Source: Thermococci archaeon (GTDB lineage: Archaea; Methanobacteriota_B; Thermococci; Thermococcales; Thermococcaceae). From it: a stretch of DNA of 7,790 bases. A model generated the notes under the pieces. It did not search any database, had not been told where the DNA came from, and saw nothing but the letters and a program-made list of their open reading frames with translations. Shown in pieces: positions 5,499 to 7,790 of this stretch. Made by a program: the position numbers and the translations under genes. How positions within the stretch are numbered: the stretch's first letter is position 1; the number at the start of each line of letters is the position of its first letter. The stretch is from assembly GCA_003663695.1 (NCBI GenBank), contig QMUB01000047.1, positions 1-7,790 of the forward strand, written 5' to 3'.

Positions 5499-7652
5499 AT
5501 GACGACTCTGATAATAGCAGAAAAGCCAAACGTAGCCAAAAAAATTGCATATGCCCTTGCTGAGGGAAAACCCATCAGAAAGAGCATGAATAAAGTACCC
5601 TATTATGAACTGATGAGAGATGGTAAAAAGGTCATAGTTGCACCCGCCGTTGGGCATCTCTACACTCTGGCACCCAAGATAAAAGTCTATGGTTACCCCA
5701 TATTTGATATAGAATGGGTTCCTGTTTATTCTGCCGAGAAGGGCAAGAGCTATGTGAGGGATTACGTTAAAACGCTCGCGGCTCTGGCCAAGCAGGCAGA
5801 TGAATTCATCGTGGCGTGCGATTATGATACGGAAGGTGAGGTAATTGGATACACCGCCCTAAAATACGCCTGCGGTGTCGACCCATCGAAGGCAAAGCGC
5901 ATGAAGTTCTCGGCATTAACAAGGAAAGACCTAATAAGAGCATGGTACAACCTCGAGCCCACCATAAACTTTGGAATGGCAGATGCCGGGATAACCAGAC
6001 ATGTTCTGGACTGGTATTGGGGTGTGAACCTTTCAAGAGCATTGAGCTCCGCTTTAAGACGAGCGAGCGGAAAGTGGGTGGTGCTCTCAACCGGACGTGT
6101 CCAGGGACCCACTTTAAAGTTCCTCGTGGAGAGGGAGAAGGAGATAGCAAACTTCAAACCCACTCCCTACTGGGTCATCAGGATGGTTCTTGAGAAGGAC
6201 GGGAAAAAGTACACCGCAAACTATGAGAAAGAGCGCATCCTCGATGAGAATGAGGCAAAGCGCATAGTTGGTGAGGCAAGGAAGGGACCTGCTTTTGTTG
6301 AAAAAATTGAAGTAAACCAGCAACAGCGAAAACCTCCTCATCCCTTCGATTTGGGGACCCTCCAAAGAGAGGCATACTCTGCCTTTGGTTATTCGCCAAA
6401 AAAGACACTGGAGATTGCACAGCGCCTGTATGAGCGCAGTCTATGCTCATATCCCCGCACTTCCTCCCAAAAACTTCCAAAAAACCTGAACTTTCGGAAC
6501 ATACTTCAGAACCTTGCAAAGATGCCGGAGTATAAGCCCCATGCACATGAACTTTTGGGGAAAGGAGTTCTAAAGCCTGTAGAGGGTAAAAAAGATGATC
6601 CCGCCCACCCTGCAATCTATCCAACAGGCGAAATACCAAAACCCGGAGATCTTAGCAAGGATGAGCAGAATATCTATGATTTAATCGTCAGGAGGTTTTT
6701 ATCGGCTTTTGCGGATCCTGCTTTAAGGGAAATCATGAAGGTATTTATACGCTCAAACAATCACCGCTTTATCCTCAGCGGTGCCCGCACGTTGAGAGAG
6801 GGATGGCTCAAGATCTACGGCAGATATGTGAAATTCGATGAGGTTTTGCTGCCCACATTTAAAGAGGGTGAATCTGTAAATGTCCTTCAAATAAAGCGTG
6901 AAAAGAAGAAAACAAAGCCTCCTGCAAGATATTCCCCAGCAAGCGTTATTAAAAAGATGGAGGATTTGGGGATAGGAACCAAGGCTACGAGGGCACAGAT
7001 TCTGGAAACCCTTTATTCAAGGGGATACATTGAGGGAAAACGAAAAATCAGGGTGACGCCTCTTGGTATGAAGGTCGTTGATGCTCTTGAGAGAAGTGTA
7101 CCGAGTATTGTAAGCGTTGAACTCACCCGATCCTTTGAGGAGAAGATGGAAGAGATAATGCAGCGCAAAATTGAGAAGGAAAAGGTGATTGAGAACGCCC
7201 GGGAGCAGCTCACCAGAATTTTGAAGGAATTCAAAGAGAGAGAGCTCGAAATAGGAAAAGCCCTCCTTGAAAAGCTTATAGACAATAATACAAAGCCCAG
7301 ATCAAAAGCGAGTAAAGCTAGAGAGCTCAGCCTTGAAGAACAGGAGGAAATCAAAGCAGGTGCTGAAAGCAGGTTGAAGAAAAGGGAACCCTTGGTAGTA
7401 GGCAAGTGTCCTAAGTGTGGAGGTGACTTAATAGTTCGCTATAACAGGAGAACGGGAAAACGCTTCGTTGGATGTTCGAACTGGCCAAACTGCAACGTTA
7501 CATATCCTCTCCTCCAAAGGGGGGAGATTATACCGACAGGGAAAGTTTGCCCCGAATGTGGAAATGCTCCCATAGTAAAAATCAAAGAGGGAAATAGGGA
7601 ATATGAGGTTTGTTTGAATATGGAGTGCAACAGAAAGAGAAGGGCTAGATAA
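5499..7652 (+). CDS. topA: DNA topoisomerase I (type IA), archaeal TopA
   Basis: This 717-residue enzyme relaxes negatively supercoiled DNA through a 5'-phosphotyrosine intermediate. The N-terminal Toprim domain starts [17 protein letters not shown] with Glu8 and has the acidic triad in [11 protein letters not shown] (Asp108, Asp110, Glu112). Further on are [11 protein letters not shown] (196-206), the active-site segment [10 protein letters not shown] with Tyr318 as nucleophile, and [11 protein letters not shown] (491-501). The C-terminus holds two four-Cys zinc-finger-like modules: Cys637/640/659/665, typical of topoisomerase C-terminal repeats, and a divergent one, Cys684/687/705/710. A linker rich in Lys and Glu (about 546-630) precedes them. 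An upstream in-frame ATG at 5469 would add ten residues, but GGGGGAGGT (5486-5494) and the family N-terminus support the ATG at 5499. There is no helicase domain, so it is not reverse gyrase. Its 3' end overlaps an opposing gene by 8 nt. Size and order fit euryarchaeal TopA. Confidence 0.95.
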   Translation: MTTLIIAEKPNVAKKIAYALAEGKPIRKSMNKVPYYELMRDGKKVIVAPAVGHLYTLAPKIKVYGYPIFDIEWVPVYSAEKGKSYVRDYVKTLAALAKQADEFIVACDYDTEGEVIGYTALKYACGVDPSKAKRMKFSALTRKDLIRAWYNLEPTINFGMADAGITRHVLDWYWGVNLSRALSSALRRASGKWVVLSTGRVQGPTLKFLVEREKEIANFKPTPYWVIRMVLEKDGKKYTANYEKERILDENEAKRIVGEARKGPAFVEKIEVNQQQRKPPHPFDLGTLQREAYSAFGYSPKKTLEIAQRLYERSLCSYPRTSSQKLPKNLNFRNILQNLAKMPEYKPHAHELLGKGVLKPVEGKKDDPAHPAIYPTGEIPKPGDLSKDEQNIYDLIVRRFLSAFADPALREIMKVFIRSNNHRFILSGARTLREGWLKIYGRYVKFDEVLLPTFKEGESVNVLQIKREKKKTKPPARYSPASVIKKMEDLGIGTKATRAQILETLYSRGYIEGKRKIRVTPLGMKVVDALERSVPSIVSVELTRSFEEKMEEIMQRKIEKEKVIENAREQLTRILKEFKERELEIGKALLEKLIDNNTKPRSKASKARELSLEEQEEIKAGAESRLKKREPLVVGKCPKCGGDLIVRYNRRTGKRFVGCSNWPNCNVTYPLLQRGEIIPTGKVCPECGNAPIVKIKEGNREYEVCLNMECNRKRRAR

Positions 7653-7790
7653 AGATCCAATCTTCCCTCTTTTTCCACACGATTCCAAAAGCTAGTAGAA
7701 GCATGAAATAGGGAACTGGATTGTTTCTATACTCCCTAGCTTTCAGAATCCTGATTTTTTTGATACCTCTGTTTTTATCCACCTCATAGA
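7645..7790 (-). CDS. C-terminal end of an unidentified protein with a hydrophobic tail (partial)
   Basis: Reading leftwards from the right edge, a frame is open for 47 codons and ends at TAG (7645-7647), overlapping the 3' end of topA by 8 nt. The visible peptide runs from [20 protein letters not shown] into [14 protein letters not shown] (about residues 25-38 of the visible part), followed by KKREDWIFI. The hydrophobic stretch before a basic cluster resembles a C-terminal membrane anchor. Codon use (AGG, AGA, AAA-rich) suits real coding sequence, and the convergent layout with topA is typical of compact archaeal genomes. The start and most of the protein lie outside the window, so no function can be given. 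A chance open frame of this length remains possible. Confidence 0.5.
   Translation of the reverse strand, partial: YEVDKNRGIKKIRILKAREYRNNPVPYFMLLLAFGIVWKKREDWIFI
7661..7676 (+). terminator. Pyrimidine/T-rich stretch after topA
   Basis: TCTTCCCTCTTTTTCC, with TTTTT at 7670-7674, begins 9 nt after the topA stop codon and is a candidate U-rich archaeal terminator. It lies within the coding region of the opposing partial gene. Confidence 0.4.

Noticed and set aside
6178..6639. 153-codon minus-strand frame within topA
   Set aside because: Lies inside the conserved TopA coding region and shows no recognisable features.
1..7790. CRISPR arrays, transposases, toxin-antitoxin or defence cassettes
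   Set aside because: No regularly spaced repeats, transposase or integrase motifs, or effector domains were seen; the genes are housekeeping-type with even composition.

Overview
The window looks like chromosomal core sequence from a hyperthermophilic euryarchaeon, most likely a member of the Thermococcales (Thermococcus/Palaeococcus type). The reasons are the gene content (TldD-type protease, KaiC/RAD55-like ATPase, MptA-type GTP cyclohydrolase, QueE, two PfkB-family kinases resembling T. kodakarensis enzymes, and a single-subunit type IA topoisomerase with C-terminal zinc fingers), heavy AGA/AGG/ATA codon use, GGAGGT/GGGTG ribosome binding sites, and archaeal TATA boxes at the expected distances from start codons. 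GC looks mid-40s by eye. No mobile element, CRISPR array, tRNA or rRNA is visible. Genus and species cannot be fixed from the sequence alone.

Layout. (1) 1-689, minus: N-terminal part of a TldD/PmbA protein that runs off the left edge. (2) 690-808: divergent promoter region. (3) 809-1519, plus: KaiC/RAD55-like ATPase with an intact Walker A but a degenerate Walker B. Its 3' end overlaps, by 12 nt, the 3' end of (4) mptA, 1508-2323, minus. (5) 2324-2422: compact divergent promoter region with two back-to-back TATA/BRE elements around a GCAAAA palindrome. (6) 2423-2767, plus: 114-residue protein of unknown function, overlapping by GTGA with (7) queE, 2764-3522. (8) 3523-3601: short convergent intergenic region with a T-run and a possible hairpin. 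(9) 3602-4444, minus: PfkB kinase resembling myo-inositol 3-kinase. (10) 4445-4573: divergent promoter region with inverted repeats. (11) 4574-5458, plus: PfkB kinase resembling ADP-dependent ribose-1-phosphate kinase. (12) 5499-7652, plus: DNA topoisomerase I. (13) 7645-7790, minus: C-terminal end of a further gene with a hydrophobic tail, entering from the right edge. No stretch longer than about 130 bases lacks a gene.

How the genes relate. MptA opens GTP to a dihydroneopterin derivative, and QueE makes the 7-deazaguanine ring later in the preQ0/archaeosine pathway. Their back-to-back arrangement suggests a shared pterin/7-deazaguanine neighbourhood for tRNA modification, and the unknown 114-residue protein is translationally tied to queE. 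The two divergent PfkB kinases feed sugar-phosphate metabolism (inositol phosphate; ribose 1,5-bisphosphate from nucleoside salvage) if their assignments hold. I see no convincing novel defence or mobile system. The most interesting items are the queE-linked unknown gene, the compact mptA/queE divergent promoter, and the Walker-B-degenerate KaiC-like protein.
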